This document shows, piece after piece, positions 6,387-13,806 of a stretch of DNA of 26,040 nt. The DNA is from an uncultured Collinsella sp. (GTDB lineage Bacteria; Actinomycetota; Coriobacteriia; Coriobacteriales; Coriobacteriaceae), in NCBI GenBank assembly GCA_902470095.1, contig CABRFG010000032.1:1-26040 (forward strand), in the 5' to 3' direction. Within the stretch, counting starts at the first letter, position 1, and every line of letters starts with the position of its first letter. A program made the position numbers and the translations under genes. The notes under the pieces were generated by a model. The model was given only the letters and a program-made list of their open reading frames with translations. It searched no databases and was not told where the DNA came from.

Positions 6387-9095
6387 CTAAAAACCAAAGT
6401 CAGCAACAGGGGCAAACGAAACAGCGATGGCATACGTCTCGCGCCAAACGATCTTGCCCGTCTCGCGCTCGCGGCAGACCAGATAGTACGGACCCTTGGC
6501 CGAGAATCCATCCGCTGCATGCAACGCAAACTTGGCATGCACCACGCGCTCCTGCGAGTTAACAGAAGTCTTGTTAGCATGCGCCTTGACCGTATCGCTC
6601 ACCTCGTTGCCACTTGCATCGGTAAACACCAGCTCGTACTCGCACGGCAAAACCTTGCCTTGGACGGGTTCTTCCTGGATCAAGTTGACCGAGAAGAGCG
6701 AGTTGGTCACTCGGCGTCCCTCACTTAGTACGCGCAGCGTCGCCGCGCGCGTGTCGACAAAGTCCTTGGAACCCGAGCGCGCACGCCAAAAACCGATAAC
6801 GGGCACGCAGAGCTCCTGCAGGCTCATGCCGCCGTGGACGTAGTTGTTAGTGCCGCCGGGACGCTTGAAGTGCACATTCTCGCGCGGGGCAAACCCCTCA
6901 AAACCGGCGCCCAAACGTCCCATGTCAACATTAACAAATACCCCGCGCACCTCGTCCGAAAGCACGCCCACGGCCTCGTTGGGCACCACCAGATGACGCT
7001 TGCCGCACATGACGGGAGCGTCAAGGACGGGAAGGTCCGGCTTGCCGAGCATCTGGCACTCGCTGAGCTCCCGACGCGTGTAGATAAAGCCGTGGTCCGC
7101 CGTTATAACAACACGCGCGCCCGGGGCGTCGGTGCACACGCGATGCGCCAACGCAGCAAGTTCCTCCACGGTGTCCGCACAGGCACCGAAGACGTCATCC
7201 TGCGTAGCGGCCTTCTCGCCCGTGGCATCGATCTTGTTGTGGTAGAGGTAGACAAGTCTTGAGTCCTTGAGCAGCGCCTTACGCTCGGTTCCCGCCATGT
7301 TGAGGTATGCGCTCGAGCGTAAAGCGCGGGCCGTAGGCTCAACATGGGTAAGCACGGCCTCGCGTTGCGGAGTCGTTGCGGTGGGCTTGCCGTCAGCCAG
7401 CACAAACGAACCATCCGCTGCAAGCCCAAGCGCCTGATGCGGCAGCAGCGCGGGCATGCCCACCTCGGTGATGGAGGGAAAGACCGCCTGCATGCTAGAA
7501 ACCTTGACGTTGCCGCCGCGCTCGCGCTCGAGCAGCGCCGCGACGTCGCAGGCCACCTCATAGCGCAGCGCGTCGCTCACGATAACGACCGTCGTTTTAG
7601 CAGAGCCCACAAAGGTGGGCAGCACATGCCAGTAGAACTCATCCTGCCGTTCGGGACCCTCGATGTAGCCGCAATCGGCCCACTCCCCTTGCGCAGCGGA
7701 TGTCCAGCAGGCATTGGCATCGGCCAAGAACCAGTTACTGTAGAGATTCTCCGCCCAGTCCGCCGCAGCGCGGGCAGGCTCCTCGAGCGTATCGCACTCG
7801 ACGGTGCGCGCCCGCAGATACGCGGTGCACATATGGCGATAGGCAGCATCCATGGAATACCAATCGGACGTATAGGCATCCCACACCTGCTGGGGCTGCG
7901 CCAGATGGAACCCGCCCGCATGTGCCTGCCTAAATGCGCACATATTGGCCACAGCGACAAGCAAGCCAAAGTAGCTCTCGACACGGCGGTACCAGCTTAG
8001 GTCGCAGCGACGCGCCGCAAAGGCGCGTGCGTCCTCAACACGGTCTGCACCCTGGGCAAACGAGCTGAACAACTGCGAGAGCACAGCCTCATTGACGCAC
8101 GGGAACACATCAAGCGAGGCCAGCACATCGATCGGCAGAGCCTCAAACCGCGCAAAGAGCCCGCGGACATCCTCCACCAAACGACAGATCTCAAATAGGT
8201 CCTCGCTCGATGCCTGGGTATCGGCGGCCTGGTCCCACGTGCGCACCGCCTCAAGGCAATAGGGGCCGTAGGCGGGAGCCACATAGCTTTCGAGCCCCTT
8301 GAGCGCTCCCTCGGGAAGCGCGGTTGATGCCGCCGTAAGGAGCACATGGGATGCAAGCATAAGCAATGAGTCACGCTCGTAAAGCGGCCCATCAAACCCA
8401 TAGCAACGCACAATGAAGGCAGAGAGGGCATCGCGCACGCAGTACTTGTCCGCCAACTCAGCCAGCGCCTCGGGACCCTCGTGCAGCAGCATGGTCATAC
8501 AGCCACGCAGCACAAACGCGGGGCGCGCGTCACCAGGATCTTTACCGCCAAAAATCACCGTAAGGATACCGAGTTCGATATCGGATGCGCCCGAGGCATG
8601 CGGAACACACGCGGCAAACTTAGCGCAGCGGGTCTTGGCATCAAAGAACGTCTTGTGCTCGCGCAGGCTCTCGCGCACGGCGTCGATATTCTCGATGCCC
8701 AGCTGATCGGCCAAAAGCGAAAGATAGTCAGCCTGGAACTGATCGGCATACAGCTCAACATCGGCAAGCCAATCACCCTCAAGCCTGCCGCGCGGGCAAC
8801 GGCGATACAGCAAGATATCGCTCGCAAGGTCATCGCGGTTGATGAGCTTCTTGACGGCAAACATACGGCCCTCGCAGGCCTCAACAAAGCGCACCGGGCG
8901 CTCAAAGTCACCGTGAGCAGGCACTACGCCGGCATCGGCCCCCACGCCGTCGAAACCCTCGGCAGTCAATCGCTCAAACTCAGGAGCAAACTCGCCGTCC
9001 GCATCGTGCCAAACCACAACACGGCGCGGCGCGCATGAGGACAACGGCTGCAAAAATCGCAGCTTGAGCTGTTCTTCTACATCGATCTTGGGCAT
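6387..9095 (-). CDS. pglZ: BREX type 1 phosphatase-fold protein PglZ
   Basis: A 902-aa protein with the alkaline-phosphatase superfamily core that defines PglZ, the protein shared by BREX and Pgl systems. The metal-site motifs are visible: VVIVSDALRYEVA (about 503-515), YHNKIDATGEKA (about 618-629) and VVITADHGFIYTR (about 662-674). The N-terminal half is helical and poorly conserved, as usual, and the C-terminal 200 residues look beta-rich. The ATG at 9095 has TAAGGA at good spacing. It lies 23 bases after the pglX C-terminal cistron and runs directly into brxL, with its stop codon inside the brxL Shine-Dalgarno. In BREX, PglZ is essential and thought to work with PglX; its chemical substrate is not settled. 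Length and motifs are intact. Confidence 0.95.
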   Translation of the reverse strand: MPKIDVEEQLKLRFLQPLSSCAPRRVVVWHDADGEFAPEFERLTAEGFDGVGADAGVVPAHGDFERPVRFVEACEGRMFAVKKLINRDDLASDILLYRRCPRGRLEGDWLADVELYADQFQADYLSLLADQLGIENIDAVRESLREHKTFFDAKTRCAKFAACVPHASGASDIELGILTVIFGGKDPGDARPAFVLRGCMTMLLHEGPEALAELADKYCVRDALSAFIVRCYGFDGPLYERDSLLMLASHVLLTAASTALPEGALKGLESYVAPAYGPYCLEAVRTWDQAADTQASSEDLFEICRLVEDVRGLFARFEALPIDVLASLDVFPCVNEAVLSQLFSSFAQGADRVEDARAFAARRCDLSWYRRVESYFGLLVAVANMCAFRQAHAGGFHLAQPQQVWDAYTSDWYSMDAAYRHMCTAYLRARTVECDTLEEPARAAADWAENLYSNWFLADANACWTSAAQGEWADCGYIEGPERQDEFYWHVLPTFVGSAKTTVVIVSDALRYEVACDVAALLERERGGNVKVSSMQAVFPSITEVGMPALLPHQALGLAADGSFVLADGKPTATTPQREAVLTHVEPTARALRSSAYLNMAGTERKALLKDSRLVYLYHNKIDATGEKAATQDDVFGACADTVEELAALAHRVCTDAPGARVVITADHGFIYTRRELSECQMLGKPDLPVLDAPVMCGKRHLVVPNEAVGVLSDEVRGVFVNVDMGRLGAGFEGFAPRENVHFKRPGGTNNYVHGGMSLQELCVPVIGFWRARSGSKDFVDTRAATLRVLSEGRRVTNSLFSVNLIQEEPVQGKVLPCEYELVFTDASGNEVSDTVKAHANKTSVNSQERVVHAKFALHAADGFSAKGPYYLVCRERETGKIVWRETYAIAVSFAPVADFGF

Positions 9096-9118
9096 GAATA
9101 TCCTTACCGTATCTGCAG

Positions 9119-10087
9119 TTACTTAATCTTCGCCAGCACATCCTGAAACTTGGCGTAGTTGACCTTGACGCCGTCATCCAGGTCGATCTTAATCATCTGG
9201 TCTGCCAAGTGGTGCAGTTTCTCCTCGTAGGCAATGGTCTCTTTGAGCTGGTCGTTGAGCTTTTTGATGCGCTTATCCAAGCGCACGCGCTCGCCGCGCT
9301 CGGCACTGACAAGGGCATCGTTGGCATACCCGATCTGGGCACGGTAGCGCTCCTGCTGCTCATGCACATAGTCGGTGCGGATGCGAGCCAACAGGTCAGG
9401 CTGGTAGCGATGCATGTAAACAAGGCACTTGAAGCCGTTCTTCTTGCCGCTGTCGAACAGCCAGTAGATGGGGCGCTTCTTATAGGTCTGGCAGTGGTCC
9501 TTAAAGAAGTCCTTCAAAAAGTAGGTGCGGATTACCTCGCGCGAGGTACCCTTGCCGCCGAGTGCCTCGGCAATAAAGGCCAGGTTCTGCTCAAGCGTCT
9601 CCTCGCCATACACGGTGCGCACAAAGCCGATAAAGTAGCGCACGATGTCGTCGTCAAAGTACTCGTCATCGGTAATGGGCAGCACGTTATCGCTATCGGG
9701 CATAAAGGTCACATGATCAGAGTTGGGCATCTTGGCCAGATAGTCATCGACTGTGGCGCCCTGATCGGCCAGGACCAGCCCGTCCACATCCAGCGAATAG
9801 CGGCCAAACATGCAGCCCACGGCATAGCTTATGAGCGAGGTGATCTCATCGCGCTTAGTGCGCACGTATTTGTTGCCCTTATAGCTCTCGGGGATCTCAT
9901 CGGCGGTATCAAAGATGCGCGCCACCGAAACGTACTTATCCTCGACCTCGATGGGCACCTCACCCTCCATGTTGTAGATCTTGGCAAAGATTCGGTTGAG
10001 CTCTTCCTCGTTAGTGCGAAGCTGCTCGAAGCGAGCATTGACCTCGGCCATGCGAGCCTCGTATTTATCGGCCAAAAGCGTTGCCAT
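9119..10087 (-). CDS. pglX: C-terminal portion of a split BREX PglX (BrxX) methyltransferase, encoded as a separate protein
   Basis: This 322-aa protein matches what normally forms the last third of BREX-1 PglX. It opens with a helix ending in LRTNEEELNRIFAKIY, then SYAVGCMFGRYSLDVDGL, ITDDEYFDDDIV, GTSREVIRTYFLKDFF and KRPIYWLFDSGKKNGFKCL, all family landmarks. It has no catalytic motif of its own; those are in the 830-aa gene upstream. Together the two parts total about 1150 aa, close to normal PglX, with no obvious missing segment. The ATG at 10087 is chosen because GGAAGG lies 7 bases upstream; an ATG 21 bases earlier has no such site. Its own ribosome site suggests real translation and a two-chain PglX. 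GC content is back to the high native level, unlike the two genes upstream. Loss of function by interruption remains possible. Confidence 0.85.
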   Translation of the reverse strand: MATLLADKYEARMAEVNARFEQLRTNEEELNRIFAKIYNMEGEVPIEVEDKYVSVARIFDTADEIPESYKGNKYVRTKRDEITSLISYAVGCMFGRYSLDVDGLVLADQGATVDDYLAKMPNSDHVTFMPDSDNVLPITDDEYFDDDIVRYFIGFVRTVYGEETLEQNLAFIAEALGGKGTSREVIRTYFLKDFFKDHCQTYKKRPIYWLFDSGKKNGFKCLVYMHRYQPDLLARIRTDYVHEQQERYRAQIGYANDALVSAERGERVRLDKRIKKLNDQLKETIAYEEKLHHLADQMIKIDLDDGVKVNYAKFQDVLAKIK

Positions 10088-10118
10088 TGTGCTGCCTTCC
10101 GTTTCCATGGTCTTGCAA

Positions 10119-10256
10119 TTAATCGGTCACCGTAAAGGAATCAGGCTCGGAGCTCAGCCCTATGCGCCGCGCGACACCGGCGTATCTCTTGCTCGAAAGC
10201 AGCTGATTCGTCTTAATTGCGCGATATGAAATCGCTCTCCTATCCAATGGAAGCTT
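10119..10256 (-). other. Short relic reading frame between the cassette and the pglX C-terminal cistron
   Basis: On the minus strand an open frame without an obvious start runs from about 10256 to a TAA at 10121-10119, overlapping the end of the 152-aa gene in another frame. It reads like the end of a real protein: SSKRYAGVARRIGLSSEPDS, then FTVTD. The row 10141-10200 has about 63% GC against 42% just to its right, so this piece appears to belong to the native side of the low-GC boundary. I take it as a possible 3' remnant of a gene that once stood here. It could also be chance. Confidence 0.3.
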
Positions 10257-10698
10257 TCAAATCGACTTCATGCCACACGTATCTGCCAAACACTCCCAAT
10301 GCTGGACTAAACTCAAATGCGCATTCTCGAGATTCGCTCCTTTCCGAAATTACAAGGAGCAATCGAGATCCCCCCAATAGATCGCGAGCGGTCCCACAGC
10401 GACAAATCGCATGGTAATCTTGCGAACCGACTGTCTTCTCGGTAATCAAAAATGAAAGCGTTGCTAAACCAGACGAATCAAAATAAGGGGTACCATGAGC
10501 GGAAACGTTGCACATGTGCGGCTCCCCACACATTATTAAATCGAGCTGCAAAACCGCATCCGCTATCGCAAAGTCCTCTGACTTTTCCCGCTCAACGCAC
10601 TTCAGCTCAATGCATATTTCTCTGGTCTCACCACGGAGAAAACGATCGACCGCCTGTAGGTCGTAATTTTGAGGTTCATAAATACAACAATCAGACAT
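10240..10698 (-). CDS. Unknown 152-aa protein, second gene of the cassette inside pglX
   Basis: An intact 152-aa gene starting MSDCCIYEPQNYDLQAVDRF; AAAGG lies 8 bases before the ATG at 10698. It begins 42 bases after the 165-aa gene. The predicted pattern is alternating beta strands (for example REICIELKCVE and GLATLSFLITEK) with a glycine-rich loop (CRCGTARDLLGGSRLLLVIS) and a hydrophobic aromatic end (GVFGRYVWHEVDL). Five or more cysteines are scattered through it. There is no signal peptide or membrane helix and no catalytic motif I recognise. GC content is about 40-55% row by row, lower than the BREX core. The neighbourhood, in the interval between the methyltransferase part of pglX and pglZ, suggests a defence-related cargo or an adaptor for the split methyltransferase. 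Function unknown. Confidence 0.8.
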   Translation of the reverse strand: MSDCCIYEPQNYDLQAVDRFLRGETREICIELKCVEREKSEDFAIADAVLQLDLIMCGEPHMCNVSAHGTPYFDSSGLATLSFLITEKTVGSQDYHAICRCGTARDLLGGSRLLLVISERSESRECAFEFSPALGVFGRYVWHEVDLKASIG

Positions 10699-10740
10699 GG
10701 TTATTACCTTTCGAAACTACAGCGTCCTTGCGGAAGCAGC

Positions 10741-11238
10741 TTATCTTTGGATAATTTGATTTATTGCACTTCCGGCAATAATACCCACGGCATCGGCAGT
10801 CCACTTCAGTGCCGTAGGCGTCTCATTTATAGCCTTGTCATTCTGACCGCGGCCAATCAAAGCAAGGCCCTTTTTCGTTATTTGTAAGCCAACACCTTCT
10901 TGTGAAAACGCCAAATAATCGGCGTTTTTCAACGATTGAATGCACCCAGCAATATCGACTGCCGGAATACCCCAAGCAGAAACGTCGATTTCGGAAATAC
11001 GCTCGTTTTCAAGCTCGATTATCTGCCACAGCAGCTCCCTTATGATGCATGCATCTATGGGACGCTTCGCATCACAGGGGATGATCCACCTGAACGGGAA
11101 GGAGGTTTCTTTTACCGCACCAGAAATCAAATCAGCCCTACACCAGGCGGAAACATCTCGTTTATCGGCGTTCCACTTTTCAGCACACTCCGCTGTAGTT
11201 CGTTTCGTCTCTTCGACAAGTTTGTAGGATTTAGCCAC
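10741..11238 (-). CDS. Unknown 165-aa protein with N-terminal excisionase/MerR-like HTH, first gene of the cassette inside pglX
   Basis: The N-terminal 50 residues (TAECAEKWNADKRDVSAWCR, a short linker with SGAVK, then RWIIPCDAKRP) have the shape of a helix-turn-helix of the MerR/excisionase type: a helix, a recognition helix, a wing with GAVK, and a closing IP-DA-KP. Residues 55-125 could be a winged-helix domain (ELLWQIIELENERISEID, later LKNADYLAF and LQITKKGLALIG). The end (ALKWTADAVGIIAGSAINQI) is an amphipathic or weakly hydrophobic helix. I prefer the GTG at 11238, because AGGTGAG just upstream fits and overlaps the pglX stop. A GTG at 11247 directly abutting that stop would give 168 aa. 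DNA binding is likely from the fold; a role in regulating the cassette or BREX, or in defence, is inference. Low GC points to acquisition from elsewhere. Confidence 0.78.
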   Translation of the reverse strand: MAKSYKLVEETKRTTAECAEKWNADKRDVSAWCRADLISGAVKETSFPFRWIIPCDAKRPIDACIIRELLWQIIELENERISEIDVSAWGIPAVDIAGCIQSLKNADYLAFSQEGVGLQITKKGLALIGRGQNDKAINETPTALKWTADAVGIIAGSAINQIIQR

Positions 11239-11247
11239 AATGCTCAC

Positions 11248-13740
11248 CTACAACAGCGGATGACGTTTGAAATCCCAGGAGGTTTCAAACGAATTGTAGT
11301 CATCCCTGCAAACAGCAATAGCTTTAGAGACACAATCCTCAATAGACGAATCTTGAGATGAAGAAATTACAGGGACCTTTGCTACATCACCGCTTGAATT
11401 ATTCATTGTTGGCGTAATGAGAGAAAGCGAAAGACTTCCAATCATCGAATTGAGAACACCCATAACAAGGCAGTTTGCCCGGTGAGAATCGCCGGTACAC
11501 ATCGGTCCGGGATTTGAGAAAATGAAACTACTCGTATTGAGGCGCATAGAAATGTTGGACGAGGAGACTAGCCCCCATGTGGCACCCTCAGTAAAATAGT
11601 AGTCGCTGCCTGATGTATTTCCTCCAGGGCAGGCATCAATGGCAGTCCCCTGGTCTTCCCAATCAATTAGCCACCAATTATTCCCATACCATTTTCTATA
11701 TGCACCTCCCTTGCTGCATGGATACCACTTTTTAGCGCGCGCAATAGCCTCATCTTTATCTCTGGCATTGACGCAGGAGCGGCTAAACGAAACCTCCCAC
11801 CAAAAACGAAGGAAGAGGTCGTTGTCGCCCGTCTGAACGCCCATTCGCGGACGTGCCAATTGCCCAACCGTAGCACCGGTTGCAAACGCATCCAAAAGGG
11901 CGTCGCTGGCCCAGTAAGCTATGGGGGTGCCAGGAACCTGCTTGAAGGTGTCGGCGTTGCGGCGGTAGAACCATCCGCAGTCGGGGTTTTGGATGGCCTC
12001 GACCAGTTTGAGCCTCTTGGCCTCAGAGCCGTTGATATCAACAAGGCGCACATAGGCGCCCTCGGCGTCCGAATGCTGGTTGTAAATCACGTCAGCTGTA
12101 ACGTTGACGACCTCGCCGCCGATAGCATCAAACGCGCGAGGTCCCAGATGGGCCATGGAAACGATTGTCTTGTTGTCAATAACCTTGGCGCGCATCTTCT
12201 CAAAGCTGCCCAGGAACATCCAACTCTGCATAGTAACCATTGCGGCGTAGCCCTTATCCTCGACAAGGTTAAAACCGCGCTCGATAAAGCACGTGCAGAG
12301 GTCGCTCTTCACCTCGGGGTAGTTCTTCTTGATCCACTTGCTCATGAATGGATTAAAGCTGCTGCTGCCCATATACGGAGGATTCGCAACGGTGCAGGTA
12401 AAACGACGGGACAGCTTCTCGCAGATGGCGGCAGCGCTTTCGAGCTTAGTTTTGGCCGTAGCGGCAAAAAGGTCATCGGAACAACTCGCTGCGGCAGTCT
12501 TGAGCTCGTCGATCTCGTCCTCTGAGGGATTGAGCAGCGAACCGATCTCGCCCAAATGGCTCAGCTCCTCGGCGAGCTTCTTGTTACCCGGCAGCTCGTC
12601 CTCCCCTAGCGGGATGCTCGAGAGCACGGTAACGTCGGCGCGAACGCCACGCCTAAAGAAGCGACGGTCGTGCTCGCGGGCGCACATGGCAAGCGCCAGC
12701 TCCGCGATCTGTGCCGCGCGGGAATCGATTTCCATACCTGCAAGGTTTTTAGTAAGAATGAGCTCGGGAATCTCGCGCTCACGATAGCCGCGCTCCTCGT
12801 ACATATGAAAGAGCAGCTCAAACGCATAGACCAAGATATGGCCCGAGCCGCATGCGGGGTCGCAGAGGGTTATCTCCTCGGGACTCGAAATGCGAATGAA
12901 GTCCTCGTACTCAGCATCGGGCTCGATGTAATACTCCATGCGCTCGCGTAGCGAACTCCCCGGATTGTTGAGCATCCACAGACGGCCGAGCGAGTTCTCG
13001 ACCATATAGCGCACGATCCACTCGGGGGTGAAGAGCTGCGTGGCGGGCGCGATGTCCGCCGCCGCTGCCTTGCGCTTGGACTTGAAGAACTCGTCTTTAA
13101 CGTCGGCATTGTAGTACTGATACATCCAGCCCAGAACGGTCACGCCCTCGCGCCAGTCCTCGTCAGTGAGGACGGCATTGAGCTTGCCCACCACACTGTC
13201 AGCCATCATGAGGCCCTGGGGCAACAGCAGCTCCATGGCTCCGCCCACGCGTTCAAAGACGCCCGGCAGGCAATCGGCAAGCTCCTCGCACTGAGCAACA
13301 AACAGGTAGCGCCACAACGGTTCATCCAAGCCCGCCATCTTGAGCTCGGCTATGCGATCGGCATCGGCCGTCGTTATTTCCACGTCCAGTGCGTTCTCCA
13401 CGGCCTCGCTGCCATGGCTGCCGTCCGCACGACTTAGCATGCGCATACGGCTGGGAAGCCATCCGCATGCATCCATGAAGCGAATGGCCACGATGCGGTT
13501 GAACCAGGTGTAGGCCGCACGGTCGCGCAGCGCCTCGTGACCCACCTCTGCCTGCATGCGCAGCAGTTCGTCGCGTTGCTCAATCTCAGCCGGACTTAGG
13601 GGCAGGCCGTTGACGGTCTCGGACCCAACGGGCGCGGGTGCAGGTTCGGTGATGCCGTAGCGCACCATCTGCGCCTCCACGCCTTTGATGAGCCCCGTAC
13701 GGGCCCAGGTGCAGAAGCTCTTAAGAGCAGAATCGTTCAT
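11248..13740 (-). CDS. pglX: N-terminal portion of split BREX type 1 adenine-specific methyltransferase PglX (BrxX)
   Basis: An 830-aa N6-adenine DNA methyltransferase part. AdoMet-binding motif I is DPACGSGH (about 294-301), preceded by the family signature ATQLFTPEWIVRYMVENSLG. The catalytic NPPY motif is TVANPPYMGSS (about 450-460). The target-recognition region follows GVQTGDNDLFLRFWWEV near residue 640. The protein ends SWDFKRHPLL and a TAG stop. In ordinary PglX this exact sequence continues through a helix into the C-terminal third, which here is encoded 1.2 kb downstream. PglX methylates host DNA and is needed for discrimination and defence in BREX. The start at 13740 is preceded by AAAGG at 10 bases. 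A stem-loop lies between brxC and this gene. The last 185 codons are distinctly low in GC. Whether the two chains assemble into an active enzyme cannot be seen. Confidence 0.92.
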   Translation of the reverse strand: MNDSALKSFCTWARTGLIKGVEAQMVRYGITEPAPAPVGSETVNGLPLSPAEIEQRDELLRMQAEVGHEALRDRAAYTWFNRIVAIRFMDACGWLPSRMRMLSRADGSHGSEAVENALDVEITTADADRIAELKMAGLDEPLWRYLFVAQCEELADCLPGVFERVGGAMELLLPQGLMMADSVVGKLNAVLTDEDWREGVTVLGWMYQYYNADVKDEFFKSKRKAAAADIAPATQLFTPEWIVRYMVENSLGRLWMLNNPGSSLRERMEYYIEPDAEYEDFIRISSPEEITLCDPACGSGHILVYAFELLFHMYEERGYREREIPELILTKNLAGMEIDSRAAQIAELALAMCAREHDRRFFRRGVRADVTVLSSIPLGEDELPGNKKLAEELSHLGEIGSLLNPSEDEIDELKTAAASCSDDLFAATAKTKLESAAAICEKLSRRFTCTVANPPYMGSSSFNPFMSKWIKKNYPEVKSDLCTCFIERGFNLVEDKGYAAMVTMQSWMFLGSFEKMRAKVIDNKTIVSMAHLGPRAFDAIGGEVVNVTADVIYNQHSDAEGAYVRLVDINGSEAKRLKLVEAIQNPDCGWFYRRNADTFKQVPGTPIAYWASDALLDAFATGATVGQLARPRMGVQTGDNDLFLRFWWEVSFSRSCVNARDKDEAIARAKKWYPCSKGGAYRKWYGNNWWLIDWEDQGTAIDACPGGNTSGSDYYFTEGATWGLVSSSNISMRLNTSSFIFSNPGPMCTGDSHRANCLVMGVLNSMIGSLSLSLITPTMNNSSGDVAKVPVISSSQDSSIEDCVSKAIAVCRDDYNSFETSWDFKRHPLL

Positions 13741-13767
13741 GGTTGATGAGCCTTTCTAAACGCCATA

Positions 13768-13799
13768 AGCCACCGGTGCGCGCTTTGGCACCGGTGGCT
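13768..13799 (-). promoter_or_regulatory. Intercistronic stem-loop between brxC and pglX
   Basis: Bases 13768-13779 and 13788-13799 form a perfect 12-bp GC-rich stem (AGCCACCGGTGC) with an 8-base loop. It begins 7 bases after the brxC stop and ends 27 bases before the pglX start. No T-run follows, so a leaky attenuator or an mRNA-stability element that sets pglX level against brxC is more likely than full termination. Confidence 0.6.
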
Positions 13800-13806
13800 C
13801 CGCGGG

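Larger units (their letters stand above)
10200..11800. other. Low-GC block covering the pglX target-recognition end plus the two cassette genes
   Basis: Hand counts of 60-base rows give about 38-55% GC from roughly 10,200 to 11,800. The rows counted on the two sides (10,141-10,200, 11,821-11,940 and 12,841-12,900) give about 60-63%. The block covers pglX codons from about 646 to the stop, i.e. the region after VQTGDNDLFLRFWWEV that carries target recognition, and both small genes. Its right boundary on the minus strand is just before the pglX C-terminal cistron. No insertion-sequence ends, direct repeats or integrase are seen at either edge. This fits replacement by homologous recombination rather than transposition. 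Confidence 0.55.

Noticed and set aside
4600..6390. A 596-codon open frame on the plus strand
   Set aside because: It lies antisense to brxL, which has full family motifs and a ribosome site. Its composition (many His, Leu and Arg) is what the mirror of a high-GC gene gives.
9209..10135. A 308-codon open frame on the plus strand
   Set aside because: Antisense to the pglX C-terminal cistron, which is clearly the coding strand by family sequence.
10240..11238. The two cassette genes as a classic toxin-antitoxin pair
   Set aside because: Sizes and tight spacing fit, but neither shows RelE, VapC, HipA, HigA/B, Fic or similar motifs, so the label would be a guess.
10087..11248. The pglX split as an IS or intein insertion
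   Set aside because: No transposase, terminal inverted repeats, target duplication or intein splice motifs are visible at the edges.
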